From positions 5,283,501 to 5,347,500 of the forward strand of contig JAWHQI010000170.1 in the NCBI GenBank assembly GCA_033032865.1: a stretch of 64,000 bases of DNA, given 5' to 3'. The stretch's first letter is position 1. Each line of letters starts with the position of its first letter. The notes beneath the pieces were generated by a model. That model was given only the letters and a program-made list of their open reading frames with translations. It was not told the origin of the DNA and searched no databases. This stretch comes from Dactylorhiza incarnata. Taxonomy: Eukaryota; Streptophyta; Magnoliopsida; Asparagales; Orchidaceae. Position numbers and translations under genes: made by a program. Below are positions 53,101-63,830 of the stretch, piece after piece.

Positions 53101-55592
53101 ACCTCGAGGAGACCTTCGCCACCCTGCGCAAGTACAAGATGCGCCTGAACCCCCTGAAATGTGTGTTCGGGGCCAGCAAAGGGAAGTTCCTGGGGCACCT
53201 TCTCACCCCCTGGGGGGTAGAACCTAACCAGGACAAGGTTAGGGCTATAATGGAGCTGGGGTCGCCACGGAACGCCAAGGAAGTTCAGCGCTTGACCGGA
53301 AGACTCGCCGGGCTGAACAGGTTTCTCTCTCGGGCAGGGAAAAAATGCTCCCCCTTCTTCAAAGCGCTACGAGGCAATCGGAAGTTTGAGTGGACGAGAG
53401 AATGCGAAGAGGCCTTTCAGGCCTTGAAGGGCCAACTCACCAAGGTTCCGCTACTGCAAAGTCCCAAAGAGGGGGAGGATCTACATCTATATCTCGGGGT
53501 CGGGGCGGAGGCCGTAAGCTCCGTCCTGGTTCGGGAGGAAGGCAAGAAGCAGCTGCCAGTCTACTACGTAAGCAGGGTCCTGAGGGAAGCGGAGCTCAGG
53601 TACCCAATTTTAGAGAAGTTGGCCTTTGCCCTGGTCATCGCAGCGAGGAAGCTCAGGCCATACTTCCAGGCTCATTCGATCCAAGTAGTGACGGACCATC
53701 CTCTCCGCCAGATCTTCAAAGGAGTGGAGCACTCGGGAAGACTCGCAAAATGGTCAATCGAGCTAAGTGAATTCAACATTACCTTTGTCCCTCGATTATC
53801 TATGAAGGCGCAGGTGGTGGCTGATTTCATGACAGATTTCGTGACCGAGATGAAAGAAGACGGAGCCCCTCGTCACATTCCGTGGAAGCTGCTGGTGGAC
53901 GGGGCTTCGGGCAAGAACTCTCTCGGAGGAGGGGTAGTGCTGGAGAGTCCCCACGGAGTAAAGATAGAGCAGACGCTAGTGATACACTTCCCAATCACCA
54001 ACAACCAGGCGGAGTATGAGGCTGTAATCGCCGGCCTGCGGTTGGCCCGGGAGCTCGGGGTCCATGACGTGGAGGTCCTCACTGATTCCATGATAATAAC
54101 TTCTCAGATAAGGGGAGAGTTCGAAACAAGGGAACCTGTGCTCATGAAGTACTTAGCAAAAGTCAAAGGTCTCGTGGGGACGTTCAAAACTTTCTCCATC
54201 CGGCATGTCCCTCGAGAGGAGAGCACCCCGGCAGATCGGTTGGCAAAATCTGGTCCTCGAGCCGGAGGGACCCTGACGGACCTATTCCGTCCTTCGATTG
54301 AAGAGGGAGAGCTCATGGAAGTAGAACAGCGGCCCTCCTGGAAGGATCCCTTCGTCACCTTCCTTGCAACGGGAAAATTTCCGGAAGAAGTTCCGGACCA
54401 GAGGCGCTTCCGGCATAAGTCTGCCTACTACGTGCTCCATGAGGGTGACTTGTATCGGAAGACCCTCTCGGGCCTCCTGGCCCGATGCATCTCGGAGGAA
54501 GAGGTCCCAAGGATCTTGGAAGAAGTCCACTCTGGCGAGTGCGGCAGCCACTCGGGGAGCAGGATGTTGGAGGCAAGAATAGTGAGGCAGGGGTACTTCT
54601 GGCCAACCCTAAGTAAAGACGCGGCAGCCTTCGCCAAGAGATGCCAGAAGTGCCAAATGTTCGCCCCGCTTCAGCTCATGCCAGCTCAGAGGCTGAAGAG
54701 TATCACGGCGCACTGGCCATTCGCCATATGGGGAATGGATCTGGTAGGACCCTTCCCCCAGGCTAGTGGGCAGAGGAGATTTCTCCTAGTCATGATTGAC
54801 TACTTCACGAAGTGGCTGGAGGTCAAGGCGTTAGCTAAGGTCACCTCCCAGGTAATCCGCAACTTCGTATGGGGGGAGATCATTTGTCGACATGGGCTTC
54901 CGCAGGCCATAGTCACGGATAATGGACCGCAGTTCGCAAGCGAGGAATTCATCAGCTTCTGTGGCCAGCTGGGGATAGACCTTAGGTTTGCGTCCGTCCA
55001 CCATCCCAGGAGCAACGGGCAGGTAGAGGCGGCGAACAAGGTCATCGTGAACTTGCTCAAGAAGAAGGTGGAAAATCTCAAAGGCAATTGGGTGGAACAG
55101 CTCCCCCCGGTCCTATGGGCTTTAAGAACCACCCCCAACACCGCCACGGGAGAGACCCCTTTCAGGCTCTCTCACGGCTGCGAGGCGGTCATCCCCATAG
55201 AGTTCGAGATTACGACACCACGGGTAACGGTCGCCGCAAATGGAGAGGAAGATTGGAGAGCCGAGAACGAGGAGGAGTTGCGGCTCTCCCTCGACCTCAT
55301 CGAAGAAGCTCGGGATCGAGCAGCCATCCATCAAGAAGAGGTCAAGCGGCGGATGGCCAAGTATTTTGACAGGCACGTCAGGATCAAGCAGTTCGAGAAG
55401 GGAGACCTGGTACTCAAGAAGGTCGACGCGGCTGGGAGATCCGCCGCGGTGGGAAAACTTAACCCCAACTGGGAAGGCCCCTATGTCGTGGAAGAAGCAC
55501 TAAAGTCTGGGGGGTATCGCCTTCAGAATGTGGAGGGCCAACTCCTCAGCCACACATGGAGTGGCGACGACCTTAAACGCTTTTATCCTTAG
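50178..55592 (+). CDS. Element F gag-pol (Tat lineage), single frame with two UAG codons
   Basis: The first ATG in frame is at 50178. Gag domain (YYTGKEDPVVHLQWFEDM, TLKEKARDWFHQLP), Arg/Gly-rich region, YCDFHQEEGHAIATC knuckle-like motif, then protease with ILVDNGCSVNVIF. TAG at 52110-52112 and TAG at 52491-52493 interrupt, but the frame is unchanged. RT follows (WRMCVDFSLLNKACPKD, FLDAFSGYHQI, YVDDLMIKS), RNase H (LHLYLGVGAEAVSSVL), a second archaeal-type RNase H (LVDGASGKNSLGGG, NNQAEYEAVIAGLRLA, TDSM), the integrase zinc finger (GSHSGSRMLEAR, CQKCQMFA) and core (DLVGPFP, VTDNGPQF, Glu in SNGQVEAANK). The dual RNase H is a Tat-lineage mark. Apart from the two UAGs it looks intact. Confidence 0.9.
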
Positions 55593-55685
55593 TACCATGT
55601 AATAATGATGTTTTTTTTAATGAAAGCATTTTGTTTAAACTATGTGTATGAAAATGATGCTACAGCTCGCAGGAGAGACCCTGGA

Positions 55686-56990
55686 TGTTCAAGAGGCTGG
55701 CCCCGAGCAGACCCGCTGTCCAGGCTCTCATCTAGCTGGCAGGTCCGAAGGCTCACTCGGTGGCAGGTTCTATGTTCCAGAGGTTGGCCCCGAGCAGACC
55801 CGCTGTCCAGGCTCTCATCTAGCTGGCAGGTCCGAAGGCTCACTCGGTGGCAGGTTCTATGTTCCAGAGGTTGGCCCCGAGCAGACCCGCTGTCCAGGCT
55901 CTCATCTAGCTGGCAGGTCCGAAGGCTCACTCGGTGGCAGGTTCTATGTTCCAGAGGTTGGCCCCGAGCAGACCCGCTGTCCAGGCTCTCATCTAGCTGG
56001 CAGGTCCGAAGGCTCACTCGGTGGCAGGTTCTATGTTCAAGAGGTTGGCCCCGAGCAGACCCGCTGTCCAGGCTCTCATCTAGCTGGCAGGTCCGAAGGC
56101 TCACTCGGTGGCAGGTTCTATGTTCCAGAGGTTGGCCCCGAGCAGACCCGCTGTCCAGGCTCTCATCTAGCTGGCAGGTCCGAAGGCTCACTCGGTGGCA
56201 GGTTCTATGTTCCAGAGGTTGGCCCCGAGTAGACCCGCTGTCCAGGCTCTCATCTAGCTGGCAGGTCCGAAGGCTCACTCGGTGGCAGGTTCTATGTTCC
56301 AGAGGTTGGCCCCGAGCAGACCCGCTGTCCAGGATCTCATCTAGCTGGCAGGTCCGAAGGCTCACTCGGTGGCAGGTTCTATGTTCAAGAGGTTGGCCCC
56401 GTGCAGACCCGCTGTCCAGGCTCTCATCTAGCTGGCAGGTCCGAAGGCTCACTCGGTGGCAGGTTCTATGTTCCAGAGGTTGGCCCCGAGCAGACCCGCT
56501 GTCCAGGCTCTCATCTAGCTGGCAGGTCCGAAGGCTCACTCGATGGCAGGTTCTATGTTCCAGAGGTTGGCCCCGAGCAGACCCGCTGTCCAGGCTCTCA
56601 TCTAGCTGGCAGGTCCGAAGGCTCACTCGGTGGCAGGTTCTATGTTCCAGAGGTTGGCCCCGAGCAGACCCGTTGTCCAGGCTCTCATCTAGCTGGCAGG
56701 TCCGAAGGCTCACTCGGTGGCAGGTTCTATGTTCCAGAGGTTGGCCCCGAGCAGACCCGCTGTCCAGGCTCTCATCTAGCTGGCAGGTCCGAAGGCTCAC
56801 TCGGTGGCAGGTTCTATGTTCAAGAGGTTGGCCCCGAGCAGACCCGCTGTCCAGGCTCTCATCTAGCTGGCAGGTCCGAAGGCTCACTCGGTGGCAGGTT
56901 CTATGTTCCAGAGGTTGGCCCCGAGCAGACCCGCTGTCCAGGCTCTCATCTAGCTGGCAGGTCCGAAGGCTCACTCGATGGCAGGTTCTA
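55686..56990 (+). repeat. 87-bp tandem array, 15 units
   Basis: Units of 87 bp (ttggccccgagcagacccgc ... ggttctatgttcc) differ by only a few substitutions. The period is 29 codons, so frames stay open on both strands. Lies between the pol stop and the antisense genes. Confidence 0.96.
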
Positions 56991-57194
56991 AGTTCTCAAG
57001 AGATAATCTCAAGAGCATTCGCATAGACCACGCGCCGGAGAGAGGATCACACCCCTCTCTTGACTGCTTAAGCGAAACCCCGTGATACGCGAATGGTAAG
57101 GTTCACTTGGTAGCAAGAGATCGAAGGGGAACGACCGACCTAAGTCATCTTCGAGCATTCGCGGGATGGCCAAGACAGTCGCATCACGACCCAA

Positions 57195-57420
57195 CGTCCT
57201 AATGAGCCTAGCGAGGTGTGGCGGCGAATAAGAAGAATCGACGTCCTAATGAGCCTAGCGAGGTGTGGCGGCGAATAAGAAGAATCGGCGTCCTAATGAG
57301 CCTAGCGAGGTGTGGCGGCGAATAAGAAGAATCGACGTCCTAATGAGCCTAGCGAGGTGTGGCGGCGAATAAGAAGAATCGGCGTCCTAATGAGCCTAAC
57401 GAGGTATGGCGGCGATTGGG
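57195..57420 (+). repeat. 47-bp tandem array, about 5 units
   Basis: cgtcctaatgagcctagcga begins at 57195, 57242, 57289, 57336 and 57383. Units alternate between acgtcc and gcgtcc starts. Confidence 0.93.
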
Positions 57421-57539
57421 AAAAAAGCTGAGAATAATGCAAAGTGTAATCAATGAAGTACATCTTTTACAAGCACTCGCCGGTTCAAGATTACAATCAA
57501 AAGTATAACCGCAAAAAGAGGAAATACAAAAAGCCCTTC

Positions 57540-59470
57540 TCAAGGATCAGCAGACTTCTCGCTTGAAGATCTGCCGCTCTCGTCAGAGTCTGGAACGAGG
57601 GCGTCTTCTCGCGGCTCGATGTGGTCGTCCTCGGGAAAGGGAATTGGGATGTAAAGCTCGGGGACGACTTGACGAGCGGAAAGGCGTTCGGCCTCCGCCT
57701 TCAGGTATCCCGCTCGCCGCAGCACCTGCAGCGCATGATTGACGACATTTTGCGCGTTCTCTTGCATCAGCTGCTCCAACTTGTGGTGGGGATAAAAATG
57801 ACCCCCACTCCCCGGGTCGAGTGCTGACGCACCCGCCTCTCGCAATCGATGGACCTCGGCTTTGGCCAGACGGATTTCATCCTCAAGGCCGGCCACCCGA
57901 GCGCGGAGCATCTCAGCGACCATGGTATCCTGAAAATAATAACAAAGGTGGTAAGAATAAAGTTTGTCAATCGGCGACAAGTCATTCGCGAGAAGGGAGC
58001 AAACATACATACCTCTGCGACAGGGCGGTTGGCGAGAAGGGTCTCCGCAGCCGTCAGCTTGGTCCTAAGCTCCATCGCCTCAGTAGAAGCAACGGACCGG
58101 GACTCCTCAACCGCCGCCAAGTCCCGCGCCAGTTTGATGCTCCGGCGCGAAGACATGTGCGCGAGCTCGAGCGCCCGCAGCATGGCCCTGGCACTCTCGT
58201 GGGCGAGAATCTGGGTCGTCTCGGCATCGTATACTTCGGCGTCTTCTCGGCCATAGAGGGCATACGCGATGGCGTAAGCCTCCCCGCTAGCAAGATCGCT
58301 CTCTATCCACGACAGATGGAGGGTGGAGAGCGAGACCCGGTTCGCATTCCTGTCCCACTTGACCAAGGGAGCCCCCGAGGGGTCCATGTACTTCTCGCCG
58401 CTGGGGAAGTTCCGATGGTCCCTGGGAAGTGGGGGCGGCGGCAACGATGGTCCCGCGCGAGGGGTGGTCTCTCCTGGCGCACTCGTCCCCAGTGCTTGGA
58501 TCTGAGCACTCGCCGCGAGGGTCTCGCCCAGGACCCCCTTCCCCTTGGCGGAAGGGGGGTTTTTGGATTTCTTGGAGGTGGAAGGGGTCGGCGCCGCTGG
58601 CTTGCGCTTCTTTCCGCCAGGCTTGGAGGAAGAAGGTTCCTCCCGGCAGGCATCCGCAGCGGCCTGTGCGAGAGAGAGGGTAGATCCGGAAGGACGCGGC
58701 GGATGGAGAGGGAAATGGCGCACACCTGTATAATATAACAAACGGTTCTAGCGAATGATGTAAAAATTACAAAGCGAAAGCGAAAGCGAATGAAGTCTCG
58801 AACACTTACCCTCGCCCTGCGGAATAGGTGGAAGCGAGTTGACATTTCGCCGGAGATGGACGAGATCCATCCCGTGCTCCAGGATGTATTGGTGGAGTTT
58901 GGCCTCGTGCCCCCCTAGGGTCGGGGGGCGGAAGGTTGACTCCTCCTCCTGCACCGGCGCGAGGAGGGTGTTCCCTAGGTTCCCGCTTACGAAAATAAAG
59001 CGGCGAACCCAGTCATGGTTCTTGTTCGGGAGCCCGTAGTGCTTTAGGGGGCTCTGTCCCGAGAAGAACGAGATACCATGGGTGCAGCGGAAGGTGTAGA
59101 GCTTGCGGAAGACGGGCAGCGAGAACTCGATTCCCTCCTCTCGCAGGTAGCTCGCGTACCCAACCAGCATAGCGATGGAGTTGGGGTTGAGCTGGCCAGG
59201 CACGACCCCGTAGTACCTGAAGGTCTGGCGGAGTTCCGGCCAGATCGGGAGGCGAAACCCCACCTCGAAGTGCTCTAGCGGGATCGCGAGAGCACAAGGT
59301 GAGAGGGAATTCAGGCGCTCATCCGGCCTGGGCTTTCGCGCCTCGAAACCCGGCGGGACATAGTCGGCGACGGCAGTCAGGTAGGCCTCCTCAGAGAGGT
59401 CGCATGAATCAAAGACGTGGTTGGCGAATGCGCTGGCGCACTTGGCTCTGCCTTCCGCATCGCCACCCAT
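57540..59470 (-). CDS. Antisense gene A of element F, 587 aa, three exons
   Basis: Exons 59470-58810, 58725-58013 and 57929-57540. Donors are gtaagt and gtatgt. Acceptors are atattatacag and tattttcag. The sum is 1764 nt in one frame from ATG (MGGDAEGRAKC) to TGA. Residues about 60-140 (IPLEHFEVGFRLPIWPELRQ; FRYYGVVPGQLNPNSI) match the pattern of the Pfam family described as putative gypsy type transposon (PF04195). The middle has a Lys/Pro-rich stretch with GGKKRKPAAP, perhaps a nuclear signal, then a helical region with coiled-coil character and an acidic Ser-rich C-terminus. Antisense extra ORFs in the 3' part of Tat elements are known. Their function is unknown. Expression is inferred from the splice structure only. 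Confidence 0.8.
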
Positions 59471-59577
59471 TTTTGCGAGTGAAGAAGAAAAGAGGAGCAA
59501 CAGATGAGGAAGAAGCGCGAGTGCTAGCGCAGGGAGAGAAAGCGGATGGTTAGGTATTTAATACGGTGGTTGAAAGA

Positions 59578-59588
59578 CCTATTTATAG
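59578..59588 (-). promoter_or_regulatory. TATA box of antisense gene A
   Basis: CTATAAATAGG on the minus strand, 108 bp upstream of the ATG, correctly placed for a start of transcription near 59550. Confidence 0.65.
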
Positions 59589-59917
59589 AGGGACTAAACG
59601 GCGTTTGGACTTTCGAGACCTCGGGTGTGCGGATAGCCATCGCGCCCTCCCGACACCTCGAAGCCCGAGCCGGTCCCTCTCGCCCATTAATGGCAAATGC
59701 CCTATGTCTATTCATTCCGCGGCTACGCAACGAAGTTGGAAGAGCATCCGGCTATAAGTTATCACTCGGCAAAACCCAAGCAGAGTTATGAGATACGAAA
59801 AATGAATAAAGAAGCATTCGCAAAGCATAGAAAAATTATTACAGATAAAAACAACGTTCAACATTCGCAGCATAAGATAAGAAAAGAAAACAACAAGAGG
59901 GATGGATGTTGGGTAGG

Positions 59918-61226
59918 TCAGATCTCCTCCCAGATCCACCGACCTCGCTTTCGCGACCCAGCTTCCATGGGCACTCGCGGGCGGTAGTACGCGAGCATAC
60001 TGGTGATTTCCTGGGAAGCAAGGTGGAGTTGGTCCCGGGCTCGCGCGGCATGCCTTGCGGGAGACAACTCCCCTCCTTCACCCCCCAGCCGCTCCACCGT
60101 CGCGAGAAGATGCGAGTGACTTCGTCGAAGGTCCTTCAGCTCCCGTGTGACTCCCAGCCGCACCTCATCCACCTGACCGGCGACGTTTCGCTGGATATGG
60201 ATAAGCTTCCCCAGGACCTCCGAGATCCGATCCTTCAGGGTCGCGTGATCCGAGGAATCACCCAGGAAGTCAGCGAGATCCCCAGGGGAAGGGAGAGGCG
60301 AGAGCATTCCCTCTCCCCCCTCGTAGTAGGAGTCGAAGGGGGAGGCTTCTCGATAGCCTGCGGAATCACAACTAGGTTAGTGGTGATAAAATATGCGAGT
60401 ACGATAGAGGCGGGTGAGTAAACTGACCTGGGGTGGGGTCCAGGTGACCTGAAGGACGAGACGAATGGGGGTGCGTCCCAAACAGCCAGACGGGAGGTAA
60501 GACCTTTCCCTTTCCTGGACGGTAAGGCTGTGAAGAAGGGGCCGGAGCCTCCGCACGGTCATCAGCACAGAGATGCTGATCCAGCTCTCGCTCAGGCGAG
60601 ACCCTCCGTTCATTCGCGGTGACAGAAAGGTTCACCTGAGCAGGGGGACTGGGAGGAATGGAGTCCCGCAGCGGGACGCTAGTGTTGAGGGCTGCAAAAA
60701 GATAGTGGTTAGTAGCCGACAACATAAAAGGAAGTAGCGAGAAGGTTCACAACTCACGGGATTGGGGTACAGTCTCCCCAGGAGGAGGCGGAGGAGCAAG
60801 ATCCGAATCGGGAGGAGGTACCTCGTCCGCGGGAGGTGGCACCACCACACTGCTCAGAACTGCCCCATGACCGTCCTCAGGTACCAAAGCCCCCTGCGAA
60901 TGGTCGGAATAAGTGCAGGGTAAGGGACAGGAACCAAATGGAGACAAGAAGAATCCTCATACTAGCACCGCGGGGTCCGGAAGGGCATCCGCCAGCGTAT
61001 TCACCGGTGGAGTATCCGCCGGAGACTCCGAAGCAGTCTCGCCTCTCTGACGATTCAGCCGAATCGTCTTGGCTCGACGCGAGACATAGGGGGCGCTCGG
61101 ATCCCGTTTAGACATTAGCCAGGGAGCAAATTTGGATGCCCTGGGGGCAGTCGCAGCTTGGGCCGCAGCTAGGCGGTCGATCATCTCTCGCGAGAGGGGT
61201 TTCGCAGAAGGTTTGTGGAAAGACAT
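59918..61226 (-). CDS. Antisense gene B of element F, 367 aa, four exons
   Basis: Exons 61226-60963, 60893-60758, 60691-60428 and 60357-59918. Donors are gtatga, gtgagt and gtcagt. Acceptors end cattcgcag, ctttttgcag and gattccgcag. The four exons total 1104 nt in a single frame ending in TGA. The ATG at 61226 (MSFHKPSAKPLSREM) is chosen because the only earlier in-frame ATG (61283) is too close to the TATA box. The N-terminus is basic (YVSRRAKTIRLNRQR). The centre is Pro/Ser-rich. The last exon is helical (LKDRISEVLGKLIHIQRNV, VTRELKDLRRSHSHLLATVE). No domain is recognised. The gene is tandem with gene A and probably belongs to the same accessory module. Confidence 0.72.
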
Positions 61227-61287
61227 TGGGAAGTGGAGGAACTCCGAGCCGAGATGAGAGAGTGGTCCAGGAAAACCTGACATGAGG

Positions 61288-61301
61288 GTATATATATATA
61301 A
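61288..61301 (-). promoter_or_regulatory. TATA box of antisense gene B
   Basis: TTATATATATATACC on the minus strand, about 65 bp upstream of the chosen ATG. Confidence 0.65.
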
Positions 61302-61413
61302 GGTGGCGGTGGGACCCACGGAATCTTATGGATCCAGTCAACAGGCACTCACCGAATACAGGGTTGGACTGTTCTTTACGATCGTAGGAACCGCTCGTAA
61401 AAAGCGGGGATTG

Positions 61414-62096
61414 TGTACAACCCGTATTCGCCGAGTGGGCCCCCCCAGCCAACTGGCGAAACCTGGGTCGTCCGGATCATTCGCCGGGTCACTCGCCCAG
61501 GCTAAGGAAGGTAAAAATGCCCCCGGGTTGGTGGGGGTAAGCTGTAGGAGAGAAGGCGCTAGGCGAGTGGTGCCCTCACGGACCACTCGCCCAGAAGCAT
61601 GGGCATTCGCCCAGACAGGCGGGTGCCCAGCGAATGGTGCCCTCACGGACCATTCGCCCAAAGGGCTGTGAGGGGAAAATGACCATAATACCCCTGGTGG
61701 GCTGCAAATAGCCCTTCGGATTCAGGCTATTTACAAACCAATTGGGGGTGCGGTTAGTAAAATTAAAAGGCGGATTCAGGCTATTTACAGACCAGCCTAG
61801 GAAAACTATAAATAGACCCTTAAGGGCACCTTGGAGGAGATCCGATTTGAGAGAATCCTCTCCTCTAGGCTAGTTTTGGTGGGCAGCCAGTGCCCTCCAA
61901 GGTGCCCGGTTGAGCTTTGGTTTGGGAGGGGAAGCTCTCTAAGATCTTCCGGGCGTGTGGCGGGACCTCCTCGCTTCAGCCTTGGGTCTATTCCATTTCC
62001 AGCATCCACCGTCAGGAGAGTCTAGTGAGGGAGAAATAAGCATCGGCTACACCCCCAGTGGGTCCGAACTCAAGAGACCAGTTGCTGGTTTCAACA
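61414..62096 (+). repeat. LTR 2 of element F
   Basis: 683 bp, almost identical to LTR 1. The visible differences are the C-run length and one substitution in the gccagg/gacagg segment. Preceded by gtaaaaagcggggat. Confidence 0.93.
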
Positions 62097-62154
62097 TTTT
62101 TGGTGCGGTGAGCGTGGACCGTAGCCGGTGAAAGAAAATCCCAAGCTGGTTTCG

Positions 62155-62606
62155 ATGACAGGAGATGGAGGAAATGGTTCTGACTCAGGTCAATCGCAGC
62201 CACCAGCGGCAGGGGAGTGGCTGGAGATGTTTGAGAAGTTCAAGCGAGAGGTCCTGCAGACAGTTCTCGCGGCAAGGAGCGAGTGCGAGACCCCGACGGT
62301 CCCAGTGGTTCCGCCTTTGCAGATCGGCGAGAACGCACCAGGGCAGCGGCCGGGGAAGGAGGTGCCAGCAGAAGGAAGCGCGCGAGATCTCCCCAGACGG
62401 CAGCTGTTCAGCAGTCCGGCGAGTGCTGAGGTGTGTGAGTTGGTCCCGCGCGAGAGGACCACTCGCCGAGCAGGGGAAGGGAGCCCCTTTTGCGAGATGA
62501 TCCTCTCGGCCCCAGTGCCAGAAGGGTTTCGTGGGCCGGAGATGTCCTACTACACCGGCAAGGAGGATCCAGTTGTGCACCTGCAGTGGTTCGAGGACAT
62601 GACTTC
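62155..62606 (+). pseudogene. Truncated second gag of element F
   Basis: ATG at 62155. It matches 50178-50629 (the 510-bp copy from 62097 corresponds to 50120-50629 with one visible difference) and stops being gag at 62606, where it joins upstream flank sequence through the shared triplet ttc. Confidence 0.93.
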
Positions 62607-63130
62607 GTTGGAACCTTCGACGTCAAGTCCGACGTCCAACCGTAACCACCACCGGAGACCAACGCCACCACCGGAGAGAAAAATCCAAGCCGGATCTAAA
62701 TCCGCTTCTCCTCTCCACGGCACCACCTCCTTCTTCGCTTCGCCTCTCACCGACGCCGGCGGCTATCTCCTCCAAGACCGGCGGTGAGACTCTCCAACAA
62801 CGGAGCACGAGCAAGACCGAATAGAGAGGGAGGAAGGAAGTGGGTTGATCTCCATCACACGAATAAGGAGATATATAGCCATAGGAAGAGAGAGAGATGG
62901 CTGCTACTTGACTTGGGCGGTTACAACAATCCCATTTATGGGATTAATGGAGGGGTTACGACAATCCCATTTATGGGAATGAAGGTTACAGTTCTCTCAA
63001 GAGAGAAACTCTCATGCAATTACTCCATTTGTATCAAGCGGTTATTATTGCATGTGGTTTCCATTCTCTCTCTATCCAGAGAGAGAAAAACCATGCATGA
63101 TCTGAACCAAATACAACAATTCACCACCTT
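62607..63130 (+). repeat. 524-bp copy of the upstream flank
   Basis: Same length and essentially the same sequence as 48908-49431, and like it directly followed by an element F LTR. Confidence 0.95.
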
Positions 63131-63825
63131 TGTACAACCCGTATTCGCCGAGTGGGCCCCCCCCCCCAGCCAACTGGCGAAACCTGGGTCGTCCGGATCA
63201 TTCGCCGGGTCACTCGCCCAGGCTAAGGAAGGTAAAAATGCCCCCGGGTTGGTGGGGGTAAGCTGTAGGAGAGAAGGCGCTAGGCGAGTGGTGCCCTCAC
63301 GGACCACTCGCCCAGAAGCATGGGCATTCGCCCAGCCAGGCGGGTGCCCAGCGAATGGTGCCCTCACGGACCATTCGCCCAAAGGGCTGTGAGGGGAAAA
63401 TGACCATAATACCCCTGGTGGGCTGCAAATAGCCCTTCGGAACAGCGGAGTTAGGCTGTTAGCAGACCAATTGGGGGTGCGGTTAGTAAAATTAAAAGGC
63501 GGATTCATGCTATTTACAGACCAGCCTAGGAAAACTATAAATAGACCCTTAAGGGCACCTTGGAGGAGATCCGATTTGAGAGAATCCTCTCCTCTAGGCT
63601 AGTTTTGGTGGGCAGCCAGTGCCCTCCAAGGTGCCCGGTTGAGCTTTGGTTTGGGAGGGGAAGCTCTCTAAGATCTTCCAGGCGTGTGGCGGGACCTCCT
63701 CGCTTCAGCCTTGGGTCTATTCCATTTCCAGCATCCACCGTCAGGAGAGTCTAGTGAGGGAGAAATAAGCATCGGCTACACCCCCAGTGGGTCCGAACTC
63801 AAGAGACCAGTTGCTGGTTTCAACA
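63131..63825 (+). repeat. LTR 3 of element F
   Basis: 695 bp. Matches LTR 1 and 2 except for a patch near 63441-63466 (aacagcggagttaggctg) and scattered substitutions. Followed by the acctt duplication. Confidence 0.92.
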
Positions 63826-63830
63826 ACCTT

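Larger units (their letters stand above)
49432..63825 (+). mobile_element. Tat-lineage Ty3/gypsy element F, rearranged, with three LTRs
   Basis: LTRs at 49432-50119, 61414-62096 and 63131-63825. The outer borders carry the exact 5-bp duplication acctt (49427-49431, 63826-63830). The full unit is 49432-62096: gag-pol, tandem arrays, two antisense genes and a polypurine-like aaaaagcggggat before LTR 2. After LTR 2 come 510 bp of leader/gag, 524 bp copied from upstream flank, and LTR 3. Confidence 0.92.

Noticed and set aside
55605..57026. Open frames of 473 (plus) and 444 (minus) codons with 29-residue repeats
   Set aside because: They are produced by the 87-bp tandem array, whose period is a multiple of three. 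Several frames on both strands stay open equally, so there is no sign of coding.
55686..57420. CRISPR-like repeat arrays
   Set aside because: Units are directly adjacent with no unique spacers and the genome is a plant.
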